DNA from: Leifsonia sp. 1010
GTDB taxonomy: Bacteria > Actinomycetota > Actinomycetes > Actinomycetales > Microbacteriaceae
DNA: 64,000 nt
Assembly (NCBI RefSeq): GCF_031455295.1
Contig: NZ_JAVDSL010000002.1
Coordinates: forward strand, 1-64,000
Reading direction: 5' to 3'
Part shown: in pieces, positions 33,687 through 42,106 of the stretch
Layout of the letters: every line of letters begins with the position of its first letter
Position numbering within the stretch: the stretch's first letter is position 1
The notes under the pieces: generated by a model
What the model was told of the DNA's origin: nothing
The model's database searches: none
What the model saw: only the letters and a program-made list of their open reading frames with translations
Position numbers and translations under genes: made by a program

Positions 33687-34784
33687 GTGCAGATCAGCAG
33701 TGTTCCCCTCGACCTGACCGCCTCGTCCATCGACCTCACGCGCCAGCTGTGCGACATCGAGTCCGTCTCCGGCGGGGAGGGCACCCTCGCCGACGCGATT
33801 GAGGACGCGCTGACCGGGCTGCCGCATCTGGAGGTCATCCGCGACGGCGACGCGATCGTCGCCCGCACGAACCTGGGACGCGGCCGCCGCGCGCTGATCG
33901 CCGGGCACATCGACACCGTCCCGCTCAACAACAACCTTCCGACGCGGTTCGAGGAGCACGACGGCATCCGCTACCTGTGGGGCCGCGGAACCGTGGACAT
34001 GAAGGCCGGCGTCGCCGTGCAGCTGAAGCTCGCCGCCGAGCTGACCGATCCCTCCGTCGACGTCACGTGGATGTGGTACGACCACGAAGAGGTCAACGCC
34101 GAGCTGAACGGCCTCGGCCGCCTCGCCCGCAACCGGCCCGACCTCTTCGTCGGCGACTTCGGCATCCTCGGCGAGCCGAGCAACGGCGTCGTGGAGGGCG
34201 GCTGCAACGGCAACCTCCGCGTCGAAGTGCGCACCTACGGCCTGCGCGCCCACTCGGCCCGCGGCTGGGTGGGCGACAACGCCATCCACAAGGCCGCGCC
34301 CATCCTGGACATCCTCGCGGCCTACCAGGCGCGCGAGGTCGAGGTCGACGGGCTCGTCTACAAGGAGGGCCTCAACGCGGTCGGCATCTCCGGGGGAGTG
34401 GCCGGCAACATCATCCCGGACGAGTGCATGGTCCACATCAACTACCGCTTCGCTCCGTCGCGCTCGTCGCAGGAGGCCATCGAGCACATGCACGAGCTGT
34501 TCGGCGACTACGAGATCACCGTCGTCGACCGTGCAGACGGCGCCCGCCCGGGATTGGATGCGCTCCTCGCGCAGGAGTTCGTCGCCGCGGTCGGCGGTGT
34601 GGCGAAGCCGAAGTACGGGTGGACCGACGTGGCCCGGTTCAGCGCCATGGGCATCCCCGCGGTCAACTACGGTCCCGGCGACCCGCTGAAGGCGCACGCC
34701 GACGACGAGCGCGTCGACGTCGAGCAGATCGTCGCGGTCGAGGAGGGGCTGCGTGCCTGGCTCACCGGCGCCGGCGCCCGCTGA
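33687..34784 (+). CDS. dapE: Succinyl-diaminopimelate desuccinylase
   Basis: DapE hydrolyses N-succinyl-LL-diaminopimelate after the DapD and DapC steps. An M20 metallopeptidase-fold protein of 365 residues, with the first metal motif GHIDTVP (His74, Asp76), bridging Asp104 in GRGTVDMKAG, and catalytic Glu134 with ligand Glu135 in DHEEVN. The dimerisation domain follows (about 180-290), and the last ligand His is in GDPLKAHADDE. It is divergent from dapD. The next gene starts 32 bases before its stop, implying coupling. Confidence 0.95.
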   Translation: MQISSVPLDLTASSIDLTRQLCDIESVSGGEGTLADAIEDALTGLPHLEVIRDGDAIVARTNLGRGRRALIAGHIDTVPLNNNLPTRFEEHDGIRYLWGRGTVDMKAGVAVQLKLAAELTDPSVDVTWMWYDHEEVNAELNGLGRLARNRPDLFVGDFGILGEPSNGVVEGGCNGNLRVEVRTYGLRAHSARGWVGDNAIHKAAPILDILAAYQAREVEVDGLVYKEGLNAVGISGGVAGNIIPDECMVHINYRFAPSRSSQEAIEHMHELFGDYEITVVDRADGARPGLDALLAQEFVAAVGGVAKPKYGWTDVARFSAMGIPAVNYGPGDPLKAHADDERVDVEQIVAVEEGLRAWLTGAGAR

Positions 34785-36021
34785 GTCGACGGCGCTGCCG
34801 GATGCGGCGCTGCCGGATGCGGCGGTCGCCCGCGGCCCGTGGTGGACGCTGTGGTGGGTGCGGGTCCTCCTGATCTATCTGGGGGCGCGCGCGGTCACGA
34901 CCGTCATCCTCCTGAGCTTCGCCGCCGCGGAGGGCGCGAACGCCTGGACGAGCGCGGCGCCCGACTACTTCTCGTTCGCCAACCTCTGGGACGGGCGCTG
35001 GTACGAGATCGTCGCCGGCTCCGGCTATCCCGCCGGCCTTCCGACGACCGACGGTGTGCACGTCGCCGAGAACGCGTGGGCGTTCCTCCCCGGCTACCCG
35101 GGGCTCGTCGACGCGGTCATGTTCCTGACCCGGCTGCCCTGGTCGATGGCCGCGGTGCTGGTGTCATTCCTGGCCGGCGCCGGGGCGGCTCTCGTGTTTC
35201 ATCAGCTGATGCGCCGCGTGGGCCTGAGCGCCTCGACCAGCCTGTTCGCCGTCGTCCTGTTCTGCGTCGCGCCCGTCTCGCCGCTGTTCCAGGTCGCCTA
35301 CGCCGAGTCGCTGTACATCCTGCTGCTCACGACCGCATTGCTGCTGCTCGTCGAGCGGCGGTACGCGTGGCTGTTCCCGGTCGTGCTGGCGATGGCGTTC
35401 ACACGTCCGTCGGGACTCGCATTCGCCCTCGCCCTGGTGCTGCACGTCGGCTACCGGTGGATGCGGCGGCGCGACGACCCGTTCCCCGTGCGCGAGCGCG
35501 TGCTCAGCGTCTCGCTCGCCGTCTTCAGCGGCCTCGCCGGACTCGCCTGGCCGGCCATCGCCGCGATCGGGACGGGCTCGCTCACGGCCTACACGGACAC
35601 CGAGCTGGCCTGGCGGTCGGCGTACATCGGGTACACGCATTTGGTGCCGTTCACGCCCTGGTTCCAGGGCGCCGACTGGTGGGCGAGCGCGATGCTCGGC
35701 ATCCCCGGCTGGGTGGGCATGGCCGCGCTGGTCGTCATCGTCGCGCTGTTCGGCATCCTGCTGTTCTCGCCGGCCGTGCGGAGGCTCGGTGTCGACCTGC
35801 GGTTCTGGGTAGCCGCGTACTCGCTCTACCTGCTCGCCGTGTTCTTCCCGCAGTCGAGCACGTTCCGGCTGCTGATGCCGCTGTTCCCCCTGCTCGGAGC
35901 CATCGCCCTGCCGCGCAGCAGGGTCTACCGCGTGGCGATCGTCGCGCTGTTCATCGCCCTGCAGGTGGGCTGGGTCGCCGTCTGCTGGTTCATCAACGGA
36001 TACGACTGGTCACCTCCGTGA
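34753..36021 (+). CDS. PIG-V-like mannosyltransferase-type membrane protein
   Basis: A 422-residue integral membrane protein with about 10 hydrophobic helices and a large loop after the first (SAAPDYFSFANLWDGRWYEIVAGSGYP). The WDGxWY motif and following AFLPGYPGLVDAV resemble GT-C enzymes related to PIG-V, which use lipid-linked mannose at the outer face. A role in cell-envelope glycosylation is likely but the acceptor is unknown. The GTG start overlaps dapE by 32 bases. The N-terminus has a short LPDAA repeat from duplicated DNA. Confidence 0.8.
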   Translation: MPGSPAPAPAESTALPDAALPDAAVARGPWWTLWWVRVLLIYLGARAVTTVILLSFAAAEGANAWTSAAPDYFSFANLWDGRWYEIVAGSGYPAGLPTTDGVHVAENAWAFLPGYPGLVDAVMFLTRLPWSMAAVLVSFLAGAGAALVFHQLMRRVGLSASTSLFAVVLFCVAPVSPLFQVAYAESLYILLLTTALLLLVERRYAWLFPVVLAMAFTRPSGLAFALALVLHVGYRWMRRRDDPFPVRERVLSVSLAVFSGLAGLAWPAIAAIGTGSLTAYTDTELAWRSAYIGYTHLVPFTPWFQGADWWASAMLGIPGWVGMAALVVIVALFGILLFSPAVRRLGVDLRFWVAAYSLYLLAVFFPQSSTFRLLMPLFPLLGAIALPRSRVYRVAIVALFIALQVGWVAVCWFINGYDWSPP

Positions 36022-36055
36022 TCCCTCCGATTTCCTCACGTCGGCAACGATGTCG

Positions 36056-36061
36056 GATAAT
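36056..36061 (+). promoter_or_regulatory. Promoter -10 of the DUF3117 gene
   Basis: GATAAT is the best match to TATAAT in this region; transcription from about 36068 gives a short leader containing AAAGGGGAG before ATG 36090. Confidence 0.5.
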
Positions 36062-36089
36062 AGGAGGACATCCACGAAAGGGGAGCTGC

Positions 36090-36263
36090 ATGGCGGCCAT
36101 GAAGCCGAGGACCGGGGACGGGCCGATGGAGGCTGTGAAGGAGGGACGGCTCATCATCGTGCGTGTGCCGCTCGAGGGTGGGGGACGACTGGTGGTCTCC
36201 GTCAACGATGCGGAAGCCAAAGAGCTCCACGACGCGCTTGCCAGCGTCGTGACCTCCGCCTGA
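36090..36263 (+). CDS. DUF3117 protein
   Basis: A 57-residue protein highly conserved through actinobacteria (MAAMKPRTGDGP, then VRVPLEGGGRLVVSVNDAEAKEL), function unknown. The strong ribosome site AAAGGGGAG and near-consensus -10 suggest high expression. In M. tuberculosis the orthologue (Rv1211, from memory) lies in the same stretch between dapE and the O-methyltransferase, so position is conserved. Confidence 0.95.
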   Translation: MAAMKPRTGDGPMEAVKEGRLIIVRVPLEGGGRLVVSVNDAEAKELHDALASVVTSA

Positions 36264-36277
36264 CCATACGCTGTACC

Positions 36278-36314
36278 GAGAAGGGCCCCGATCGACTCGA
36301 TCGGGGCCCTTCTC
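36278..36314. terminator. Two-way terminator after the DUF3117 gene
   Basis: An 18-base arm starting GAGAAGGGCCCCGATCGA and its complement separated by one base form an almost perfect palindrome between convergent genes. Confidence 0.8.
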
Positions 36315-36342
36315 GCATGCGGTGTGCTGGTAGGCGGGCCGC

Positions 36343-36975
36343 CTACGGCGCGAGCTTGGTGATCTGCAGCAGCCCCTCGCCGGCCGGCGACAGGGCGCTG
36401 ATGACGGCACCGGACGCCGACGTCTCGGTGATGAGGGTGCGGAAGCCGGTCGCGACCTCGTCACGCGCGGCCGGGTCGGCGACGCGTCCGCGCCAGAGCG
36501 CGCGGGCGACGAGCACCGTTCCGCCCGGTCGAACCAGGCGCAGCCCGTGCTCGACGTATTCGATCACCGACTGCGGGTCGGCGTCGATGAAGACGATGTC
36601 GTAGGAGTTCTCGTTCATGCGCGGCAGCACCTCGAGGGCGCGGCCGGGGATGAGCCGGACGCGGTTCGACGGCAACCCCGCCTCGGTGAAGAACGCGCGG
36701 GCGTGCTGCTGGTACTCGACCTCCACGTCGATGGAGGTGAGCTGCGCATCCGTGCCGCCGGTGAGGAGCCAGAGGCCCGAGACGCCGACGCCGGTTCCGA
36801 TCTCGACCACGTTCTCGGCACGCGTCGCCGCCACCACGACGGCCGCTTGGGCGCCGGTCGCGGGCGAGATGGGGTCGATGCCCAGTTCGAGCGACTGCTG
36901 CCGTGCCCGGGCGATCACATCGCTCTCGACGACGATGTCGTCGGCGAATCTCCAGTTCGAGTCCTTGTCTGACAC
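36343..36975 (-). CDS. SAM-dependent O-methyltransferase
   Basis: A class I methyltransferase of 210 residues, close in type to catechol/caffeoyl-CoA O-methyltransferases. SAM-binding motif VVEIGTGVGVSGLWLL (about 56-71), acidic ribose contact in LTSIDVEVEYQ, and the metal-site region YDIVFIDADPQSV (about 124-136). The substrate is unknown. Its likely M. tuberculosis counterpart (Rv1220c) lies beside sigE. The GTG 36975 has GGGAG upstream. Confidence 0.9.
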   Translation of the reverse strand: MSDKDSNWRFADDIVVESDVIARARQQSLELGIDPISPATGAQAAVVVAATRAENVVEIGTGVGVSGLWLLTGGTDAQLTSIDVEVEYQQHARAFFTEAGLPSNRVRLIPGRALEVLPRMNENSYDIVFIDADPQSVIEYVEHGLRLVRPGGTVLVARALWRGRVADPAARDEVATGFRTLITETSASGAVISALSPAGEGLLQITKLAP

Positions 36976-37060
36976 TGCACTCCCGTCGATCGGCCTCGGG
37001 CGCGGGCCTCTTCACAGGATACGGCGGGCTCATGCGGCATCCGTGCAGGCACCGCCGCGA

Positions 37061-37066
37061 TACCCT
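37061..37066 (+). promoter_or_regulatory. Leaderless -10 box of tatB
   Basis: TACCCT, six bases, then GTG 37073. Confidence 0.5.
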
Positions 37067-37072
37067 GGAAAC

Positions 37073-37435
37073 GTGTTCGGGCTGACCTTCGACAAGCTGC
37101 TGATCGTGGCGGTGATCGCGGCGTTCGTCATCGGCCCCGAGCGCCTTCCCGCGTACGCCGCGAAGCTCGGTCAGCTGGTGCGGTCGCTCCGCGACTTCGC
37201 CAACGGCGCGAAGGACCGGATGCGGGATGAGATGGGCCCCGAATTCGACGACGTCGACTGGAAGAAGCTCGACCCCCGCCAGTACGACCCGCGCCGCATC
37301 ATCCGTGAGGCACTGCTCGAGGACGGCCCCGAGGCCGCCGGCGCGATCAAGCCGGTGACGCAGTCCGCGTACGCGCAGCGGAAGCTGCCGCTGACGGCCG
37401 GGGCGATCCCGCCGTACGACACCGAGTCCACCTGA
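37073..37435 (+). CDS. tatB: Sec-independent protein translocase subunit TatB
   Basis: TatB forms the substrate receptor of the twin-arginine translocase with TatC. The 120-residue protein has a single N-terminal helix (about 5-19), the conserved IGPERLP turn (20-26), an amphipathic helix (AAKLGQLVRSLRDFANGAKDRMRDEMGPEF) and a flexible tail. TatB rather than TatA is indicated by the Glu at residue 22 in GPE, the length and the FDDVDWKKLDPRQYDPRRIIREAL region. tatA and tatC are not adjacent. The mycobacterial sigE-rseA-htrA genes that usually precede tatB are absent. Confidence 0.92.
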   Translation: MFGLTFDKLLIVAVIAAFVIGPERLPAYAAKLGQLVRSLRDFANGAKDRMRDEMGPEFDDVDWKKLDPRQYDPRRIIREALLEDGPEAAGAIKPVTQSAYAQRKLPLTAGAIPPYDTEST

Positions 37436-37469
37436 CGCGGCGCGGCGGGCTGCGCGGGTGCGCATCCAC

Positions 37470-37475
37470 TACGCT
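37470..37475 (+). promoter_or_regulatory. Leaderless -10 box of the MFS transporter
   Basis: TACGCT, six bases, then ATG 37482; this favours 37482 over the in-frame GTG at 37458. Confidence 0.5.
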
Positions 37476-37481
37476 GCGGAC

Positions 37482-38855
37482 ATGATCGCAACGGAGCAGT
37501 CGCTGAGCAGGGCGACCGTCGCGCGGTACGCCGTCGGGTCACTCGGAACCGGCGGCTTCGCGACCCTTCCCGGGCTGGTGCTCGTCTACTACCTCACCGA
37601 CTCGCTGGGTGTCGCCGCGATCGTCGCGGGCGTCGTCGTCACGGTGGCGAAGGTGTGGGATGTGGTGATCGACCCGGTGATCGGCGCCCGGAGCGACCGG
37701 ATGCTCGCCGTGCGCGGTTCCCGCCGTCCGATGATGCTGCTCGGCGCGGTCGCGCTGCCCGTGTTCTTCCTGCTCACGTTCGCCGTTCCGCCCGGGACGC
37801 CGGCCGCGGCCGCCGCCGTCTGGGTGCTGCTCGCGTTCGTGCTGACGGCCACGGCGTTCAGCCTGTTCCAGGTGCCGTACATCGCACTGCCGGCCGAGCT
37901 CGCGTCCGGGTACGACCAGCGCACGCGCCTGCTGACGTGGCGGGTGGTGGTGCTGACCTTCGCCATCCTGCTGTTCGGGGCGGGCGGCCCGGCGCTGCGG
38001 TCGCTGGGCGGAGGCAACGCCTTCGCGGGGTACTTCCTGATGGCGCTGGTCGCGGGAGTGACCATCGGCGCCGGGATGCTGGTCTCGGCGTTCGTCGCAC
38101 CGCGCGGACTGCCCGCTGCTGAGCCGCCCGCGCGCGAGAGCGTCGTCGCGACCCTCCGCTCGAACTACGCCGCGGGCGTGCGCGTGCTGCGCGACAGCCA
38201 GCCGTTCCGTGCACTGCTGCTGACGTTCCTCCTGCAGGGGCTCGCCACCGGTCTGATGCTCGCCGGAGCGAACTACGTCGCGACGTGGGTGCTCCACTCG
38301 GAGGACGCCGTGACGTTCCTGTTCGTCGCACTCATCGGGCCCGCCCTCATCGTCACGCCGGTGTGGGGCGTCATCGCGCGGCACATCGGCAAAGAGCGCG
38401 GGTTCGTGATCGCGAGCGTCCTGTTCGGGCTGGCGGCCCTGTCCATGATCGCGCTGCTGTGGGCGCCCGGCGCGTGGGTCTACGCCCCCGTCGCGCTGGC
38501 GGGAGCCGGGTACGCGGGCATGCAGTCCCTGCCGATGGCGATGCTGCCCGACGTCATCTCGCACGACGCGCGGCGCAACGGCGAGGGCCGGGCGGGGACC
38601 TTCGGCGGCATGTGGACGGCGGGGGAGACGACGGGCATGGCGCTCGGCGCGACCGTGCTGAGCATCGTGCTCGCGGTGAGCGGCTACGTCTCGCGCAGTG
38701 CGGCCGTGGCGGAGGCGGGCGCGTCTCAGCCGGCCGGCGCCGTCGCCGGGATCGCCCTGAGCTTCAGCCTCGTGCCCGCGATCATCATCGCGATCAGCCT
38801 GGTGCCGCTGGCGCGGTACCGGCTCCGGAAGGGAGACATCGATGTCGTCGTTTGA
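37482..38855 (+). CDS. MFS transporter, GPH-like
   Basis: A 457-residue major facilitator with 12 predicted helices. The first loop KVWDVVIDPVIGARSDRM matches the glycoside-pentoside-hexuronide:cation symporter pattern (DxxxDPxxGxxSDR), and AGAGYAGMQSLPMAMLPDVISHD in the second half fits GPH proteins. Substrate is unknown, perhaps a sugar or a lipid head group. Its stop lies within the next gene (14-base overlap), so transporter and PLP enzyme are coupled and may handle the same compound. Confidence 0.9.
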   Translation: MIATEQSLSRATVARYAVGSLGTGGFATLPGLVLVYYLTDSLGVAAIVAGVVVTVAKVWDVVIDPVIGARSDRMLAVRGSRRPMMLLGAVALPVFFLLTFAVPPGTPAAAAAVWVLLAFVLTATAFSLFQVPYIALPAELASGYDQRTRLLTWRVVVLTFAILLFGAGGPALRSLGGGNAFAGYFLMALVAGVTIGAGMLVSAFVAPRGLPAAEPPARESVVATLRSNYAAGVRVLRDSQPFRALLLTFLLQGLATGLMLAGANYVATWVLHSEDAVTFLFVALIGPALIVTPVWGVIARHIGKERGFVIASVLFGLAALSMIALLWAPGAWVYAPVALAGAGYAGMQSLPMAMLPDVISHDARRNGEGRAGTFGGMWTAGETTGMALGATVLSIVLAVSGYVSRSAAVAEAGASQPAGAVAGIALSFSLVPAIIIAISLVPLARYRLRKGDIDVVV

Positions 38856-40341
38856 CGCTGCGGCCATCCTCGGGCGCCTCGCCGCCCTACGCGAGGCGGA
38901 CGCCCCGACGCACGGCGGCCGGGTGCTGAGCTACGTCTACGACTCGGGGATGCCCGAGATCGACGAGCTCGCGGCCGAGGCGATGCGGCTGGTGCAGCCG
39001 GTGAACGGCCTGGACCCGACCACGTTCACCTCGGTCGCGGTAATGGAGCGCGAAGTCGTCGGGTTCGCCCGCGAACTGCTGCACGGCGGGGACGACGTGG
39101 TCGGCTCGGTGACCTCAGGAGGCACGGAGTCGTGCCTGCTCGCCGTGAAGGCCGCGCGCGACGTCTGGCGCGGCGCGGGCGGCGCGGGGACGCCCCGGCT
39201 GCTCGCACCGGTGACCGTGCACGCGGCGTTCCAGAAGGCGGCGGCACTGTTCGACCTGACGCTGGACCTCGTGCCGGTGGATGCGCGGACCGGGCGGCTC
39301 GACGCATCCCGGCTGATCGAGCGCATCGGTCCGGACGTCGCGCTGGTCGTCGTCTCGGCGCCCTCGTACCCGTACGCGACGCTCGACCCGATCGAGGTTG
39401 TGGCCGCCGCGTGCGACGACGCGGGCGTGGCCTGCCATGTGGACGCCTGCATCGGCGGATGGATCCTGCCGTTCTGGCGGGCGGCGGACGGATCGGCGCT
39501 TCCGGCGTGGGACTTCCGGGTGCCCGGCGTGACGAGCGTCTCGGCCGACCTCCACAAGTACGGCTACGCGCCGAAGGGAGCCAGCGTCCTGCTGCAGCGC
39601 GGGCGCGACCGGCAGCGGCGCCAGTACTTCGCGACGACCGGCTGGCCGGGGTATCCGGTCGTCAACTCCACCCTCCTCGGGTCGAAGTCGGCCGGGTCGC
39701 TCGCCGCATCCTGGGCCATCATCCAGGCGCTCGGAGCCCGCGGCTTCGCCGGTCTCGCCGAGTCGTGCCGCCGCGCGACCCGCGGGCTGCAGGACATCGT
39801 CGGCGACATCGAGGGGCTGCGCGTGCTCGGCGACCCGACCGGTCCGCTGCTCGCCGTCACGACCGACGACGCGGTGCCGCCGGAGCGCCGCGTCGACCCG
39901 CACCACTGGGCCGACCGGGCGCGCCGCCGCGGCTGGGTGCTGCAGCTGCAGCCGGGGCTGGTGCAGCCGGACGGCACGCGCCTGCCGCACACCACCCACC
40001 TCACGATCACGCCGGTCACGGAGGCTCGGATCGACGAGCTGGAGGCGGCCCTGCGCGGTGCCGCGGACGAGGCGCGCGGTGTGCCCCCGGTGGACGGGGA
40101 TGCGGTGCTCGCCGCCCTGCCCGGCGACCTGCTGGCGGGGCTCGCGGCGGGCGACGTCGAGCTCGACTCGGCGACGGCCGCGCACATCCTGGGCTCGATC
40201 GGCCTCACGGGAGGCGCGACCCCCGGCCTGCCCGACGATCAGGCGCCGCTGCTCGCGCTCGTCTCGGCGCTGCCGCGTCCGGTCACCGAACGCCTCCTCA
40301 CCGAGCTGCTCGCCCGAGCCGTCGAGCCCCCCGACGCCTGA
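38842..40341 (+). CDS. Group II PLP-dependent decarboxylase/lyase
   Basis: A 499-residue PLP enzyme of the glutamate decarboxylase/sphingosine-1-phosphate lyase group. Landmarks are TSGGTESCLLAVKAAR (91-106, phosphate binding), HVDACIGGW (199-207, Asp201 to the PLP ring) and the Schiff-base Lys239 in SADLHKYGYAPKG. The YFATTGWPGYPVVNSTLLGS segment resembles sphingosine-phosphate lyases more than amino acid decarboxylases. An unusual C-terminal extension (about 430-499) follows the core. It overlaps the MFS gene by 14 bases. Substrate cannot be decided. Confidence 0.88.
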   Translation: MSSFDAAAILGRLAALREADAPTHGGRVLSYVYDSGMPEIDELAAEAMRLVQPVNGLDPTTFTSVAVMEREVVGFARELLHGGDDVVGSVTSGGTESCLLAVKAARDVWRGAGGAGTPRLLAPVTVHAAFQKAAALFDLTLDLVPVDARTGRLDASRLIERIGPDVALVVVSAPSYPYATLDPIEVVAAACDDAGVACHVDACIGGWILPFWRAADGSALPAWDFRVPGVTSVSADLHKYGYAPKGASVLLQRGRDRQRRQYFATTGWPGYPVVNSTLLGSKSAGSLAASWAIIQALGARGFAGLAESCRRATRGLQDIVGDIEGLRVLGDPTGPLLAVTTDDAVPPERRVDPHHWADRARRRGWVLQLQPGLVQPDGTRLPHTTHLTITPVTEARIDELEAALRGAADEARGVPPVDGDAVLAALPGDLLAGLAAGDVELDSATAAHILGSIGLTGGATPGLPDDQAPLLALVSALPRPVTERLLTELLARAVEPPDA

Positions 40342-40351
40342 CCCCGCCCCA

Positions 40352-40421
40352 AGCCATCAGCTCCTGAGTTTTTCGGGCCGACACGCCGTTTCGGGGCCGG
40401 AAAACTCAGGAGCTGATGGCT
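40352..40421. repeat. CCTGAGTTTTTCGG inverted repeat (copy 2)
   Basis: An arm of about 28 bases beginning AGCCATCAGCTCCTGAG and its near-perfect complement, between the decarboxylase and convergent mrp. The outer GCCATC(A/C)G..CTGATGGC parts resemble copy 1 at 24654. Confidence 0.8.
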
Positions 40422-40428
40422 GGGGTCG

Positions 40429-41592
40429 TCAGCGGACGGAGAGGCCGAGCTTGCGGCCGGCGAGGCCGCGGGAGCGGGTTGCCAGGCGGTCGGCGACGGC
40501 GCGGATCGCGGCGGCGGCGGGGTCCGCAGGGTCGGTCACCACGATGGGCGCTCCGGTGTCGCCGCCGGCCCGCAGCGGGATGCTGAGGGGCACGCTGGCG
40601 AGCAGCGGCACCTCCTCCTCCTGCCCGGTTGACAGCCGACGCGCGACCTCCGCGCCGCCGCCGGAGCCGAACAGATCCAGCACGCTGCCGTCCGGCTGCA
40701 CGAGCCCCGCCATGTTCTCGATGACGCCGATGACCCGCTGGCCGGTCTGCCGCGCGACGACGCCGCTGCGCTCGGCCACGTCGGCCGCGGCCGGCTGCGG
40801 TGTCGTCACCACGAGCACCTCCGCGCCGGGCAGCAGCTGGCCGACCGAGATCGCGACATCCCCGGTGCCCGGCGGGAGGTCGAGCAGCAGCACGTCGAGG
40901 TCGCCGAAGTACACATCCGACAGGAACTGCTGGATGGTGCGGTGAAGCATCGGCCCGCGCCACGCGACGGCCGCGGAGGCCGAATCGACGAACATCCCGA
41001 TCGAGACGACCTTCACGCCGTAGGCGACCGGCGGAAGGATCATGTCATCCACGCGCGTCGGCCGCGGCGCGACGCCGTTCTCGTCGGTCAGGCCCAGGAT
41101 GCCGGGGATGGAGAAGCCGTGCACGTCCGCATCCACGATCCCGACCCGTAGCCCGCGCTCCGCCAGGGCGACCGCGAGGTTGGCCGTGACCGTCGACTTG
41201 CCGACTCCGCCCTTGCCGCTCGTGACGGCGTAGACGAGGGTGAGCGACTCCGGGCCGAACTGCTGACCGCGCGCCGGCCGGCCCGCCCGAAGGCGGTCGG
41301 TCAGAGCACGCCGCTCGGCGGGGGTCATGACGGAGACGTCGACGGCGACCTCGGTCACACCGGGGACGGCGGCGGTCGCCGCGCGCACGTCCCGTTCGAT
41401 CGCGTCGGCCGCCGGGCAGCCGACGATGGTCAGCTTGATGCCGACCTCGGCACGGCCTTGCGCATCCACCTCCACGCCGCCCACCATGTCGAGCTCGGTG
41501 ATCGGTTTGCGGATCTCGGGGTCGAGCACCGCCCCGAGCGCGCTCCGGACGGCAACCGCGAGATCGACTCCCGCGCTGTCCGGCTCAGGCAC
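40429..41592 (-). CDS. mrp: Mrp/NBP35 iron-sulfur carrier P-loop ATPase
   Basis: ApbC/Mrp-type proteins carry and insert iron-sulfur clusters. The 387-residue protein has an N-terminal MIP18/DUF59 domain (about 8-85, with VGCPAADAIERDV) and a deviant Walker A P-loop TSGKGGVGKSTV (about 124-135), then DADVHGFSIPGILG and LLLDLPPGTGDVAISVGQ. The C-terminal cluster-binding CXXC of E. coli Mrp is missing: ENMAGLVQPDG has no cysteine, which from memory is common in actinobacterial orthologues. The GTG overlaps the DUF1003 gene stop by eight bases. Confidence 0.93.
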   Translation of the reverse strand: MPEPDSAGVDLAVAVRSALGAVLDPEIRKPITELDMVGGVEVDAQGRAEVGIKLTIVGCPAADAIERDVRAATAAVPGVTEVAVDVSVMTPAERRALTDRLRAGRPARGQQFGPESLTLVYAVTSGKGGVGKSTVTANLAVALAERGLRVGIVDADVHGFSIPGILGLTDENGVAPRPTRVDDMILPPVAYGVKVVSIGMFVDSASAAVAWRGPMLHRTIQQFLSDVYFGDLDVLLLDLPPGTGDVAISVGQLLPGAEVLVVTTPQPAAADVAERSGVVARQTGQRVIGVIENMAGLVQPDGSVLDLFGSGGGAEVARRLSTGQEEEVPLLASVPLSIPLRAGGDTGAPIVVTDPADPAAAAIRAVADRLATRSRGLAGRKLGLSVR

Positions 41593-42106
41593 GGGCCTGC
41601 TCGCCCTCGCCTGCGTCGCCCCTCTCGAGGTCCTCGAGCAGCGAGCGGAGCTCGGCGCGGATGAAGTCCTTCGTCGCCATGTCCTTCACCGCGAGCCGCA
41701 GGGCTACGACCTCGCGCGCCAGGTACTCGGTGTCGGCGAGGTTGCGCTCTGCACGCTGCCGGTCCTGCTCGATCTGCACGCGGTCGCGGTCGTCCTGACG
41801 GTTCTGCGCGAGCAGGATCAGGGGAGCGGCATACGACGCCTGCAGCGAGAGCACGAGCGTCAGCGCGATGAACCCGAGGGCCGCGGAGTCGAAGCGCCAG
41901 GCGTTCGGGGCGAGCGTGTTCCACGCCATCCACGCGAGGACGAAGACGGTCAGCCCCAGGATGAACCACGGCGTTCCCATCGCCCGCGCGATCCACTCGG
42001 TGAACCGGCCGAACCGGTCGCGCGACTCCAGCGGGCTGCGCCGCAGCACCGGCGTCCGGAGTCCCTTCGGGGCGTCGAGCCCCGCGTCCTGCCTACCTCC
42101 TGCCAC
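41585..42106 (-). CDS. DUF1003 membrane protein
   Basis: A 173-residue protein with two central helices (WFILGLTVFVLAWMAWNTL and GFIALTLVLSLQASYAAPLILLAQNRQ), a short outer loop, and a charged C-terminal coiled coil (DDRDRVQIEQDRQRAERNLADTEYLAREV). This is the DUF1003 pattern; function unknown. The GTG start overlaps the upstream MgtE-N/CBS gene by 14 bases and its stop overlaps mrp, so the three minus-strand genes form an operon kept in mycobacteria (Rv1232c-Rv1231c-mrp, from memory). Confidence 0.92.
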   Translation of the reverse strand: MAGGRQDAGLDAPKGLRTPVLRRSPLESRDRFGRFTEWIARAMGTPWFILGLTVFVLAWMAWNTLAPNAWRFDSAALGFIALTLVLSLQASYAAPLILLAQNRQDDRDRVQIEQDRQRAERNLADTEYLAREVVALRLAVKDMATKDFIRAELRSLLEDLERGDAGEGEQARA

